This document shows, one piece after another, positions 25,372 to 33,643 of a DNA stretch of 64,000 nt. Every line of letters starts with the position of its first letter. Within the stretch, counting starts at the first letter, position 1. The translations under genes and the position numbers were made by a program. Source of the stretch: GWF2-38-69 sp037127655 (GTDB lineage: Bacteria; Verrucomicrobiota; Lentisphaeria; Victivallales; GWF2-38-69). The notes beneath the pieces were generated by a model. That model was not told the origin of the DNA. It did no database searches and saw nothing but the letters and a program-made list of their open reading frames with translations. The stretch spans positions 32,125 to 96,124 of the forward strand of contig JBAXXY010000001.1 in assembly GCA_037127655.1 (NCBI GenBank). Direction: 5' to 3'.

Positions 25372-28300
25372 CTAATTTAGAAGATACTCGATGTCCTTGT
25401 CGGAAAGGCGGCTGAATGAGGATGAACTTTCTACGATGCCGTTGAAGAGGTTTTGTTTGCGTTTCTGGAGTTCCAGAATCTTTTCTTCAATGGAATCTTT
25501 AACCACGAGTTTGATTGTCGTGATGGGGTTTTTCTGGCCTATCCTGTGAGTTCTGTCTGTTGCCTGAGCTTCGACTGAAGGATTCCACCATGGATCGTAG
25601 ATTATAACCGTATCGGCTCCTGTCAGATTTAGACCAACTCCACCTGCTTTTAAACTCAACAAGAACAGATCAATATGCTTATTTTTATTGAAGTGATTAA
25701 CTCTCTCCATTCTGTCTTTTGTATTTCCGTCCAAGTACTCAAAAGGAATTTTCTGCTCTTTACACCAGTTCTTTATAATGCTTAGAAGTGAAGTGAACTG
25801 ACTGAAGACAAGCGTCCGGTGTTCGCTATCTATAATCTCCCAGATAAGTTCGTGAAGAAGTTCAGTTTTGGCTGATTCGATATTTCCCTGATTAGTGAAG
25901 TCAGGCAAGAGTTTTGGGTGGCAGCAAAGTTGTCTAAGCCTAAGGAGTGAGCTTAAGACATTGAAGCGAGTTGACTTGCCTTGCAGGAATGAGTCGCATT
26001 CGAGCCTGCCCTTGTAGAGAATGTCATTATAAACTTTTCTCTGTCCTTCGCTCATTTCGCAGTAGAGGATTTGTTCCGTTTTTTCCGGAAGCTGTTCGAC
26101 ATCTATCTTTTTTCTCCTAAGGATAAACGGCTGGATTCTGGCAGAAAGTTCATTCTGCTTTTCTCTGTCATTTTCTATCTTGAAATAGTGATGCCTGAAG
26201 GCTTCTTTTGAGCCAAGAGTTCCGCTATTTAAGAAGTCAAAGATAGACCAGATGTCTTCAGGGCTGTTCTCAAGAGGCGTTCCGGTCAGTACCAGTTTAT
26301 GCCTGGCATTTATTTGTTTGCAGACTCTGGCATTGAGCGTGTCTGAATTTTTGATGTGCTGAGCCTCATCAAGCACAAGAAGTTCAAATTCAATATCTTT
26401 GTACAGTTCAATGTCTCTTTTTATAACAGCGTAAGAGGTAATGACTATCGTGTACTTGGAAAGTACACTAATCAACTGTTCTCTGTCACCGCCGCCGACC
26501 AGGAGCATTTTTAATGATGGTGTAAACTTCTTCGCTTCGGCTTCCCAATTATGAACAAGGCTTGTCGGACAGACAATAAGTATCGGAGTGGATGCCGGAT
26601 TTTCATGTATCATTGATTGAATCAGAGCAAGGGTCTGTATCGTTTTTCCTAATCCCATTTCATCTGCCAGGATGGTATTGCAGCTATTCGAAATCATCTT
26701 TCTCATCCACTTTACTGCTTCAAGCTGATAATCTCTGAGAGTTCCATTGAAGTTAGCCAGGTTCAATACATCTTTTTTTTCAGCTGGAGCAGATAAAATC
26801 GAGACTGAAAGGTTATGCCATTCCTCTGGTACAGCATTTTCGATTTCCTTTGCCAAATCGACCCAGTATATGACGCTATTGATGGCTATGCTTAGTTCAT
26901 TGCCGTTAATTAAAGCAATTTCATCTGCTTTATCTAAAAAGTCGCCGAGTTTCTGACTTAGCTTAAAGATTCTGCCGTCTTTGATGATAAACGATCTATT
27001 TTCTCTGGCTAGCCGGACAAGCTCTTTCCATTTAAAAAGATAAGAAGAAGAAAACAGTCTGAATTTCCCTTTAACCGCATCTCTTTCCTGAGTAACCGAA
27101 CTTATTGAGATTTCAATCTCATTCAAATCTGAACTTATGAGTTTGGATGCTGAAGGTGTCAAAAGAATATGCCCGCCTTTTAAGGAAAGCAGCGTAATTA
27201 TGTTGTGTTCAACGAAAAGCCCGATTCCCTCACTATCGGATAAGCAAAAACATGTCTTGCCATGCTCATTTATAGACCTTGTCAGACCGTAAGAGAGAAG
27301 TTTATCTATTGCGTTTTGTTCGAACTCCTTATCTCTCTTTACATAGGAATTTCCGACGGCTTCTATTTTGGTATCTGATTCATCGAAAGTAAATTCGCCA
27401 TACTTAAAAGCCAAAGAGACTGCCAAACCATTTTTTGAACCGGGAAAATAATCCAGATTGTATTGGACCTGGCATTTGTGCTCCAATACCAGAGCCGTTG
27501 TTTCTTTTGAGTCTGGAGATATGTCGATATGATTTTTGATAGATTCCAAACTATGCTTTTCAGATAAGATAAAAGCTCTGAGCCAAACTAAATCGCACAT
27601 GGCATCAATCCACCAATATTCACCTTTTTCGCCCACCCACAAGCCTGATTTTCCAATGACAGTCAGAGGGTTTGAAAGAGGAAGAGTCCTATTGCCGATA
27701 AATAGCGCGGCTTTATAAAACCCAGAAGAGTCTCCGCAAGGGATAGCTGTAATTCTTGCTTTTTCATTGTGAATAATGATTTTCTGGTCATTATATGATA
27801 AATTTTTAAAGCCGATAAGGCAGTGGAAAAACTCAGCCGCCAAGTCTGATTTAAATGAGAATCCGTTACCGTCAGGCTCTGCATATTGAGTGATAAACCT
27901 TATGACCTGTCTGGACTGAGAGTCGAAATCCTGAACTGTAAGGTCATGTGATACGCCGTCATACTCAAATCGTATCTGTCTGAGCTTATTGGAGTTGCCG
28001 ACATATTCTTTGCCTTTGAATAATATCTTGGCATTGATGAGCCATTTTTCCCATACACTTGAGGCATTTGGGAAGCCAGTTCTGGAGTATAAAAATATTT
28101 CAGCCACCGAATTTACAGCGCCCTTCTTAGAAGCAGATTTGGTATCTTTAATCTGGTCTTTTTGGTTTGTGACTGCTGTGAGCCGTTTTGGCTTTGGTTT
28201 GTCTGTTTTTAACTCGGATAGCTTATGATATTTCAGATAATGGATAAAACACGCAAGCTCTTCGGTAGATACATCCCCAGTTTGTTTGGAAAGTTTGGAC

Positions 28301-28482
28301 TTAATTATTCTTATGTCAAATGAGTTAAGAAGGCTGGTTTTGGCTGATTTAAATACATAGACTGCATCATCCTCTGAAGATATGCAAAATAAAATGGGGT
28401 TTCCTTCAAGGGCTAATTCAGCTTGCTTGATGGCATCTCTGGTAATTGCAGAGCTCAAATTAGTTAACGAAATTGAATCCAT
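25372..28482 (-). CDS. SNF2 family helicase-like ATPase
   Basis: 1036 residues. The C-terminal half is a complete Snf2 motor: ILADEMGLGKTIQTLALIQS (motif I, about 602-620), LVLDEAQHIKN (motif II, about 704), LTGTPLENSPEDIWSIFDFL, then the second RecA fold with LLSLKAGGVGLNLTGADTVI and ATDRTHRIGQ (motif VI, about 985). The first 580 residues are of the kind that precede bacterial Snf2 motors (beta-rich, no zinc-finger cysteine clusters seen) and I assign no function. Expected activity is ATP-dependent translocation on double-stranded DNA, displacing proteins such as stalled RNA polymerase. It is monocistronic with its own promoter. Confidence 0.92.
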   Translation of the reverse strand: MDSISLTNLSSAITRDAIKQAELALEGNPILFCISSEDDAVYVFKSAKTSLLNSFDIRIIKSKLSKQTGDVSTEELACFIHYLKYHKLSELKTDKPKPKRLTAVTNQKDQIKDTKSASKKGAVNSVAEIFLYSRTGFPNASSVWEKWLINAKILFKGKEYVGNSNKLRQIRFEYDGVSHDLTVQDFDSQSRQVIRFITQYAEPDGNGFSFKSDLAAEFFHCLIGFKNLSYNDQKIIIHNEKARITAIPCGDSSGFYKAALFIGNRTLPLSNPLTVIGKSGLWVGEKGEYWWIDAMCDLVWLRAFILSEKHSLESIKNHIDISPDSKETTALVLEHKCQVQYNLDYFPGSKNGLAVSLAFKYGEFTFDESDTKIEAVGNSYVKRDKEFEQNAIDKLLSYGLTRSINEHGKTCFCLSDSEGIGLFVEHNIITLLSLKGGHILLTPSASKLISSDLNEIEISISSVTQERDAVKGKFRLFSSSYLFKWKELVRLARENRSFIIKDGRIFKLSQKLGDFLDKADEIALINGNELSIAINSVIYWVDLAKEIENAVPEEWHNLSVSILSAPAEKKDVLNLANFNGTLRDYQLEAVKWMRKMISNSCNTILADEMGLGKTIQTLALIQSMIHENPASTPILIVCPTSLVHNWEAEAKKFTPSLKMLLVGGGDREQLISVLSKYTIVITSYAVIKRDIELYKDIEFELLVLDEAQHIKNSDTLNARVCKQINARHKLVLTGTPLENSPEDIWSIFDFLNSGTLGSKEAFRHHYFKIENDREKQNELSARIQPFILRRKKIDVEQLPEKTEQILYCEMSEGQRKVYNDILYKGRLECDSFLQGKSTRFNVLSSLLRLRQLCCHPKLLPDFTNQGNIESAKTELLHELIWEIIDSEHRTLVFSQFTSLLSIIKNWCKEQKIPFEYLDGNTKDRMERVNHFNKNKHIDLFLLSLKAGGVGLNLTGADTVIIYDPWWNPSVEAQATDRTHRIGQKNPITTIKLVVKDSIEEKILELQKRKQNLFNGIVESSSSFSRLSDKDIEYLLN

Positions 28483-28521
28483 ATCCAGTGTGTCAGGCTA
28501 TTTTTTAGTTAAGGAACATAA

Positions 28522-28550
28522 AGGATAGACTATTAAGAAAACTAATTCAA
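28522..28550 (-). promoter_or_regulatory. Candidate promoter of the SNF2 gene
   Basis: Minus strand TTGAAT (28550-28545) and TATCCT (28527-28522), spacer 17 bases, 40 bases before the ATG. The gap up to 28632 separates it from the divergent lipoprotein gene, whose own promoter is not clear. Confidence 0.35.
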
Positions 28551-28632
28551 TTGGCATGATGGAAAATACCGCCCATATCCATAAGATATCTATATGAATC
28601 AAATGAACACCATATTGTATAAGGTTAATGCT

Positions 28633-28956
28633 ATGTTTGGGAAAATAATTGCTTTGCTTTTAACTCTCTCAGCTCTCACCATCGTTTCAGGATGCAATAA
28701 TAGCCAACAAAAGGGGACGACAGATGTTATTTACTATTCCGAGAGCGGCGATGAGCTTGAAGTTATCTATCATATTGAAGAGTCCAGTGTCACAGTTATT
28801 CAGCCAAATGGTAAACAGATCACGCTTCCTCAGGCAATGGCAGCCTCAGGCATCCGTTATACTAAAGATGAAAAGACTGTCTTCTGGTCAAAAGGTGTTA
28901 CAGCTCAATTCTATGTCGATGATAAACTCGTCTTCCAAGGCGCTGAAAAAGAATAA
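28633..28956 (+). CDS. MliC-like lipoprotein (putative C-type lysozyme inhibitor)
   Basis: 107 residues from the ATG at 28633, which has AAGG 8 bases upstream; an in-frame ATG at 28594 would add 13 residues. Lipoprotein signal: a hydrophobic stretch ending LTIVSGC, with Cys21 as the lipidated residue. The mature part matches the MliC fold: VIYYSESGDELEV, then ITLPQAMAASGIRYTKDEKT and VFWSKGVTAQF. The conserved Ser in AASGIRY and the Lys in WSKG correspond to residues that enter the lysozyme active site in MliC. Likely anchored in the outer membrane facing the periplasm or surface; protection against lysozyme is inferred from the family. Confidence 0.78.
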   Translation: MFGKIIALLLTLSALTIVSGCNNSQQKGTTDVIYYSESGDELEVIYHIEESSVTVIQPNGKQITLPQAMAASGIRYTKDEKTVFWSKGVTAQFYVDDKLVFQGAEKE

Positions 28957-28962
28957 ATACAC

Positions 28963-29022
28963 TTAACCACTAAGGGCACAAAGGAAACACAGAGAAAAAC
29001 TTTGTGTTCCTTTGCGGTTAAA
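28963..29022. repeat. Dispersed imperfect palindrome (AACCACTAAGG...CACAAAG type)
   Basis: Left arm TTAACCACTAAGGGCACAAA (28963-28982) pairs with a right arm at 29000-29022 whose reverse complement is TTTAACCGCAAAGGAACACA followed by AAG. The arms differ at a few sites and flank about 17 bases. Elements of this sequence type occur between genes in many environmental bacteria. It fills almost the whole gap before murC, leaving that gene without an obvious ribosome-binding site. Confidence 0.8.
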
Positions 29023-29027
29023 CAATT

Positions 29028-30332
29028 ATGAATATAAATGAGTTAAATGGCAAATATATCCATTTCATCGGATGTGGCGGCATCGGGATGCTAGGTTTAG
29101 CGCTGATGGTTCACGAAAAAGGAGCCATTATTACAGGCTCTGATATTGATGGGGGAAGAAATACATCAGTTCTGGAATCGCTAGGAATTAAGGTATTCAT
29201 CGGCGAACATACCGCATCAAATCTTCCTCTCGATGTCAAGAACTGCATAGTCGTTTATTCCTCTGCGGTCAGATCAGACAATCCGGAACTTTCCAAAGCA
29301 AGAAGCGATTTGATTCCATGTTTCAAACGAGGCGTATTCCTAGGAATGTTATCAGAATCCTTTGCAACAGTCATATCCGTTGCAGGTTCTCACGGCAAAA
29401 CAACTGTCACTTCCATGATAAGCCATGTCCTTATCAAAGCAGGTCTGAATCCTGGATTCTACATAGGAGGTTTTCCTCATGGATGGGATAAAAATGCATC
29501 ATGCGGAAATGGACAAATACTCATCACTGAAGCAGATGAAAGTGACCTTTCTATCAATGATTTGCATCCAACTATAGGCATTGTGCTGAATCTCGATAAT
29601 GATCATGCCTGGAATGTAGGAGGTTTGGATAAACTCTTAGGCGGATTTAGAAAATACGCATCCGATTCGAGGTTCTTTCTAAATGGTTCAGACCACTTTT
29701 CGCCGGGTTTTCTAGATAGCTTAAAAACAAATGGCGTAAACTTTCTTCCAAGGGAAATCATTAAAGATTTAAATCCCAATCTCACTCAGTCGCAGAGAGA
29801 TAATATTCTGACAGTCGTAACAGCAGCCAAATTCTGCGGCGTCGAACCTGATTTTACTCTTTTGGCACTAAAGGATTTCCCGGGTGTTGAGAGACGAATG
29901 AGCAAAATCTATGATTCTGAAAATCTTACAGTTATTGAAGACTACGCCCACCATCCTGCAGAAATAAATGCTGTTCTTGCCATAGCAAGAAAGGATTATC
30001 CTGATTACAAACTTGTTACTGTCTTTCAACCCCACAGAGAAAAGCGCCTCCAATACTGTTTCGACGGGTTTGCAAGCGAACTTAAAAAGGCTGACTTCGT
30101 TTTTGTCCTTCCTGTCTATGGCGCATGGGAAAATATCGGAAAAAGACTCGATATAGAATTAACAGATGCAATCGGTAAAGATAAAAGCTCAAATATAAGT
30201 TCAAAATGGTCTGAATCAGCTGAAATAATAGCATCCTCAACAGGATCAGATAAAACTCTGATTATGCTTCTTGGAGCTGGAGATATAAATAGCATCATCA
30301 AGCCTCTTCTGGAGCAGTTAAGAAATGTTTAG
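29028..30332 (+). CDS. murC: UDP-N-acetylmuramate--L-alanine ligase, shortened central domain
   Basis: Adds the first amino acid to UDP-MurNAc in peptidoglycan synthesis. 434 residues against about 460-490 in most MurC. N-terminal Rossmann motif FIGCGGIGMLGLA, P-loop VAGSHGKTTVTSM (about 119-131), EADESDLS and NLDNDHAW in the central domain, and EDYAHHPAEI with VFQPHREKR in the C-terminal domain. Between the DH motif and ERR there are 99 residues compared with about 130 in E. coli MurC, and the usual PGRHN loop is replaced by a QRDN segment. Mur ligase identity is firm; MurC rather than Mpl is favoured by overall fit. It overlaps the following permease gene by 8 bases. Confidence 0.85.
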   Translation: MNINELNGKYIHFIGCGGIGMLGLALMVHEKGAIITGSDIDGGRNTSVLESLGIKVFIGEHTASNLPLDVKNCIVVYSSAVRSDNPELSKARSDLIPCFKRGVFLGMLSESFATVISVAGSHGKTTVTSMISHVLIKAGLNPGFYIGGFPHGWDKNASCGNGQILITEADESDLSINDLHPTIGIVLNLDNDHAWNVGGLDKLLGGFRKYASDSRFFLNGSDHFSPGFLDSLKTNGVNFLPREIIKDLNPNLTQSQRDNILTVVTAAKFCGVEPDFTLLALKDFPGVERRMSKIYDSENLTVIEDYAHHPAEINAVLAIARKDYPDYKLVTVFQPHREKRLQYCFDGFASELKKADFVFVLPVYGAWENIGKRLDIELTDAIGKDKSSNISSKWSESAEIIASSTGSDKTLIMLLGAGDINSIIKPLLEQLRNV

Positions 30333-31179
30333 ACTCCACTTTGCAGTTTTAATGTTCGGCATTACAGGGCTCTTTGGCAAGTTCGTTACACTTTCATCAA
30401 CAATGATTACTTTCGGACGCTGTTTTTTCGCCGTTATTTTTCTCTTTTTCTGCATGAAAGCGATGAAGGAAAGCTTCCTTTTTGATAATAAAAAAGACTT
30501 TCTGACAGTTCTATTTACCGGCGTAATCATCGGGTTGGTCTGGTTTTTCTTCTTCCAGTCAATAAAAGTTTCAACTGTCTCTGTAGGATTGATAACTTAC
30601 GCGACAGTGGCAATTTTCACGACTTTTATAGAACCATTATATTTTCATAAGAAAATAAGGAAGACCGATATAATCCTTGCCGTCGTGGCTTTCCTTGGAG
30701 TATGCCTCGTGGTTCCTGACTTTGACTTATCCGACAACATTACTCAGGGAGTAGCGCTGGGATTGGGAGCTGCATTCTTTTCTGCGATTTTCTGCGTGAT
30801 AACCAAAAGTCTTATAGCCCGATACTCAAGCGTGAAGCTGACTTTCTATCAATATGGCACTGTCGCAATACTGGGACTTCCCTTCTTTGCATATCAGCAA
30901 CCTGATATTGACGCAAAAAACCTCATCTTGATAATCATCCTAGGGATAGTTTTCACAGGTTTTGCCAACACGCTTTTCATAAGCTCATTCAAAAAAGTTT
31001 CAGCTACAAAAGCAATGATTATACTCACTCTTGAACCTATCTATGGCGTAATACTTGCAATCTTTCTTCTTGGCGAAAAACCGACACTCAAAACCCTTAT
31101 AGGTGGAGTCATCATAATGCTATGCGCATTTTATGCCACAATCGAACCCCAGCTCATTGCCAAACTAAACCAGAAATAA
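30325..31179 (+). CDS. EamA/DMT family permease
   Basis: 284 residues with ten predicted membrane helices in two homologous halves of five, the drug/metabolite transporter architecture. The second half ends with the typical ILTLEPIYGVILAIFLLGEKP motif (about 225-245), and a similar shorter motif closes the first half. The substrate cannot be told from sequence; family members export amino acids, nucleotides or other small metabolites. Translationally coupled to murC through an 8-base overlap. Confidence 0.87.
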   Translation: MFRLHFAVLMFGITGLFGKFVTLSSTMITFGRCFFAVIFLFFCMKAMKESFLFDNKKDFLTVLFTGVIIGLVWFFFFQSIKVSTVSVGLITYATVAIFTTFIEPLYFHKKIRKTDIILAVVAFLGVCLVVPDFDLSDNITQGVALGLGAAFFSAIFCVITKSLIARYSSVKLTFYQYGTVAILGLPFFAYQQPDIDAKNLILIIILGIVFTGFANTLFISSFKKVSATKAMIILTLEPIYGVILAIFLLGEKPTLKTLIGGVIIMLCAFYATIEPQLIAKLNQK

Positions 31180-31224
31180 TACAATATTAGTTTGACCTCA
31201 ATATTAAGTATTTAGAGAAACCAA

Positions 31225-32136
31225 ATGAAAGACATTTTGAAATTTTGTGAATTCACGAGTGATATGGAATTTTCAGGGATGCTGGGCGAACTCTTCGGAG
31301 CATTGCCCTATCCAAGCTGTATAAATGATGATTATGAAACAAAGACCACGGCGTACAGAGCCTACTACGAGACAGATGAAGAAGGCCAGGAATTATACAG
31401 TACATTAACTGAAAATATCTCTGAATGGCGAAACCTCGGTATCGAATGCAGCGACCCTGAATTCGCTTCAATAAAGAATGAAGACTGGACCGAAGTCTGG
31501 AAGAAACACTTCAAAATACAGCACATCACAGATAATGTAGTTATCAAGGCCAGTTGGCTTGACTACCAAAGAGTAGGCGACGAGAAAATCATTGAGATTG
31601 ACCCTGGAATGAGCTTCGGAACAGGAAGCCATGAAACGACTCAGTTCTGCCTTAAGACAATCGAAAAACTGTCCAATTTAGGATACATGAGTTTTCTTGA
31701 TGCCGGATGCGGTTCTGGAATATTGACCATCGCGGCGGCGATGTTTGGGTTTACACCCGTTTATGCTTTTGACTATGACTCGGAGTCTGTCGAATCAACA
31801 AAGGACAATCTTAAGAGAAACAAGATAAAGCAAAAAATATCTCTTCAGGAAGCAGATATAGCTGCTTATGAGCCTGGCATAAAGTTTGATGTGGTCATGG
31901 CTAACATTATCTCGGGAATACTTCTTGCCAACAAAGAAAGGCTTATGTCGTGGGTTAATCCCGGCGGATGCCTTGTTCTTGCCGGAATTCTTAAAGCCGA
32001 ATACGATAATATCAGAGAAGCTTTTTCCTCAGAAGGCTTTATTGAAATATATTCAAACACTGAAAAAGAGTGGACAGGCGGAGTATTTCACAGAGGTGCT
32101 GATGAATTATTAACAGCTTCACTTAATAATTCATAG
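31225..32136 (+). CDS. prmA: Ribosomal protein L11 methyltransferase
   Basis: SAM-dependent methyltransferase that modifies L11. 303 residues. The diagnostic DPGMSFGTGSHETT precedes the SAM motif FLDAGCGSGILTIAAA, an acidic YAFDYDSESV strand end, and VMANIISGILL (the NI motif in place of NPPY). The N-terminal 90 residues hold the substrate-recognition domain. It lies 45 bases after the EamA gene on the same strand. Confidence 0.9.
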   Translation: MKDILKFCEFTSDMEFSGMLGELFGALPYPSCINDDYETKTTAYRAYYETDEEGQELYSTLTENISEWRNLGIECSDPEFASIKNEDWTEVWKKHFKIQHITDNVVIKASWLDYQRVGDEKIIEIDPGMSFGTGSHETTQFCLKTIEKLSNLGYMSFLDAGCGSGILTIAAAMFGFTPVYAFDYDSESVESTKDNLKRNKIKQKISLQEADIAAYEPGIKFDVVMANIISGILLANKERLMSWVNPGGCLVLAGILKAEYDNIREAFSSEGFIEIYSNTEKEWTGGVFHRGADELLTASLNNS

Positions 32137-32207
32137 AAAATATTCATTAGGAGTCAGTCTTTAAATTTATATAAAGTTTATTGCTTAGCATTTAGAGGGG
32201 GGGACAA

Positions 32208-33533
32208 ATGAAAGTTTTCAGGGGAACAATACTACATTTTCTGGATAATCCTGAAGGCAACTACGAATCATCTTATGAATATATCAAAGACGGGTTGCTA
32301 GTCCTGGATTCAACCGGAAAGATAAAGGAAGTCGGAGAGTTTGAAAAACTAAAGAACCATTTTTCGGCCGAAAATCTGGAGTATGTAAACTATTCACAGT
32401 ACATGATAATACCGGGTTTCATCGACTCACATATTCACTTTCCTCAGCTTGAAATGATTGCTTCCTACAGCGGCGGACAACTCCTTGAGTGGCTGGAAAG
32501 ATGCGTTTTTGCTACTGAAAATAAATACAAAGACTTTGCTTACTCGAAATCAAAAGCTGAATTTTTCCTCAGAACCCTTATAAAAAACGGCACGACATCT
32601 GCTCTGGCTTTCACTAGTGTACATAAAGCCTCGACAGAAGCATTTTTCGAATGCGCTGAAAAACTCGATATGCTAATGATCAGCGGAAAAGTGCTTATGG
32701 ACAGAAATGCTCCTGAATATCTTCTTGATACGCCTGAGAAAGCCTATGAAGAGAGCAAAGAGCTCATAGAAAAATGGCATAATAGAGGCAGACTAAAATA
32801 TGCGCTGACGCCAAGATTTGCGCCTACTTCGACTGAAGCACAATTGGAAGTTGTTTCATCTCTCAAGAAGCAATTTGCTGACATTTATTTACAGACGCAT
32901 CTGTCAGAGAACAAAAACGAAGTTAAGTGGGTAAAAGAATTATTCCCCTGGAGCAAAGATTATTGTGATGTTTATGAAAAATTCGAGCTTCTCGGAAAGA
33001 GAAGCGTATTTGCTCACTGCGCTCAACTCAATGACAGAGAGTTTAATGCAATCAAAGAATCTGATTCGGTAATATCGTGGTGTCCGAGCTCTAACTTTTT
33101 CCTCGGAAGCGGAGTATTCAATATAAACAAAGCTAAAGAACTTGCAGTCCGTCTCTCATTAGGCTCCGATGTTGGCGGTGGAAACCATATTTTTATGCTT
33201 CAGGTAATGGATGAAGCTTATAAGGTCGGAGCAATACAAAACTATAATGTTCGCCCCTTAGCTACATTCTACCAATCCACGCTAGGTAATGCAAAAGCCC
33301 TGAGTATTGATGACAAAGTGGGTAATTTTGCCTCCGGCAAGGACGCAGATTTTTTAGTTATTAATCCTTATGCTACGCCATTTTTAAAGGAAAGACTCGA
33401 AACAGCTGACACTCTTGAGAAAAAACTCTTCTGCATCCAGATGCTTGCCGACAAAAGGATTATTAAAGCAGTTTACATTAATGGGAAAAAACGCTTTGAA
33501 AATAATTCAACTACTGATGAAAGATACTACTGA
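32208..33533 (+). CDS. guaD: Guanine deaminase
   Basis: Hydrolyses guanine to xanthine and ammonia (purine salvage/catabolism). 441 residues of the amidohydrolase superfamily. Zinc ligands: HIH in GFIDSHIHFPQ, His in QTHLSEN, His in VFAHCAQL and Asp in SLGSDVGGG. The guanine-deaminase signature DSHIHFPQLEMIASYSGGQL and the PRFAPTST strand separate it from other deaminases. The start follows a G-rich site (GAGGGGGGG). It complements the purine operon and guaB elsewhere in the window. Confidence 0.93.
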   Translation: MKVFRGTILHFLDNPEGNYESSYEYIKDGLLVLDSTGKIKEVGEFEKLKNHFSAENLEYVNYSQYMIIPGFIDSHIHFPQLEMIASYSGGQLLEWLERCVFATENKYKDFAYSKSKAEFFLRTLIKNGTTSALAFTSVHKASTEAFFECAEKLDMLMISGKVLMDRNAPEYLLDTPEKAYEESKELIEKWHNRGRLKYALTPRFAPTSTEAQLEVVSSLKKQFADIYLQTHLSENKNEVKWVKELFPWSKDYCDVYEKFELLGKRSVFAHCAQLNDREFNAIKESDSVISWCPSSNFFLGSGVFNINKAKELAVRLSLGSDVGGGNHIFMLQVMDEAYKVGAIQNYNVRPLATFYQSTLGNAKALSIDDKVGNFASGKDADFLVINPYATPFLKERLETADTLEKKLFCIQMLADKRIIKAVYINGKKRFENNSTTDERYY

Positions 33534-33617
33534 CCGCGGTGTCCCAGTATAAAAACAGCAAATAACCAACGCCAAACACGGAACTTCAATTTCTTAAATC
33601 TAAAATCATAAATTCAA

Positions 33618-33643
33618 CCACGGGCAAGATTCCCGTGCTACGC
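33618..33643. repeat. Dispersed palindrome (CACGGG...CCCGTG type)
   Basis: CACGGG (33619-33624) and CCCGTG (33632-33637) form a perfect 6-base stem with a 7-base CAAGATT spacer, followed by CTACGC that runs into the stop of the secretin gene. The remainder of the 109-base gap after guaD (33534-33617) shows nothing else. The convergent position could let it act as a weak terminator, but there is no T-run. Confidence 0.65.
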
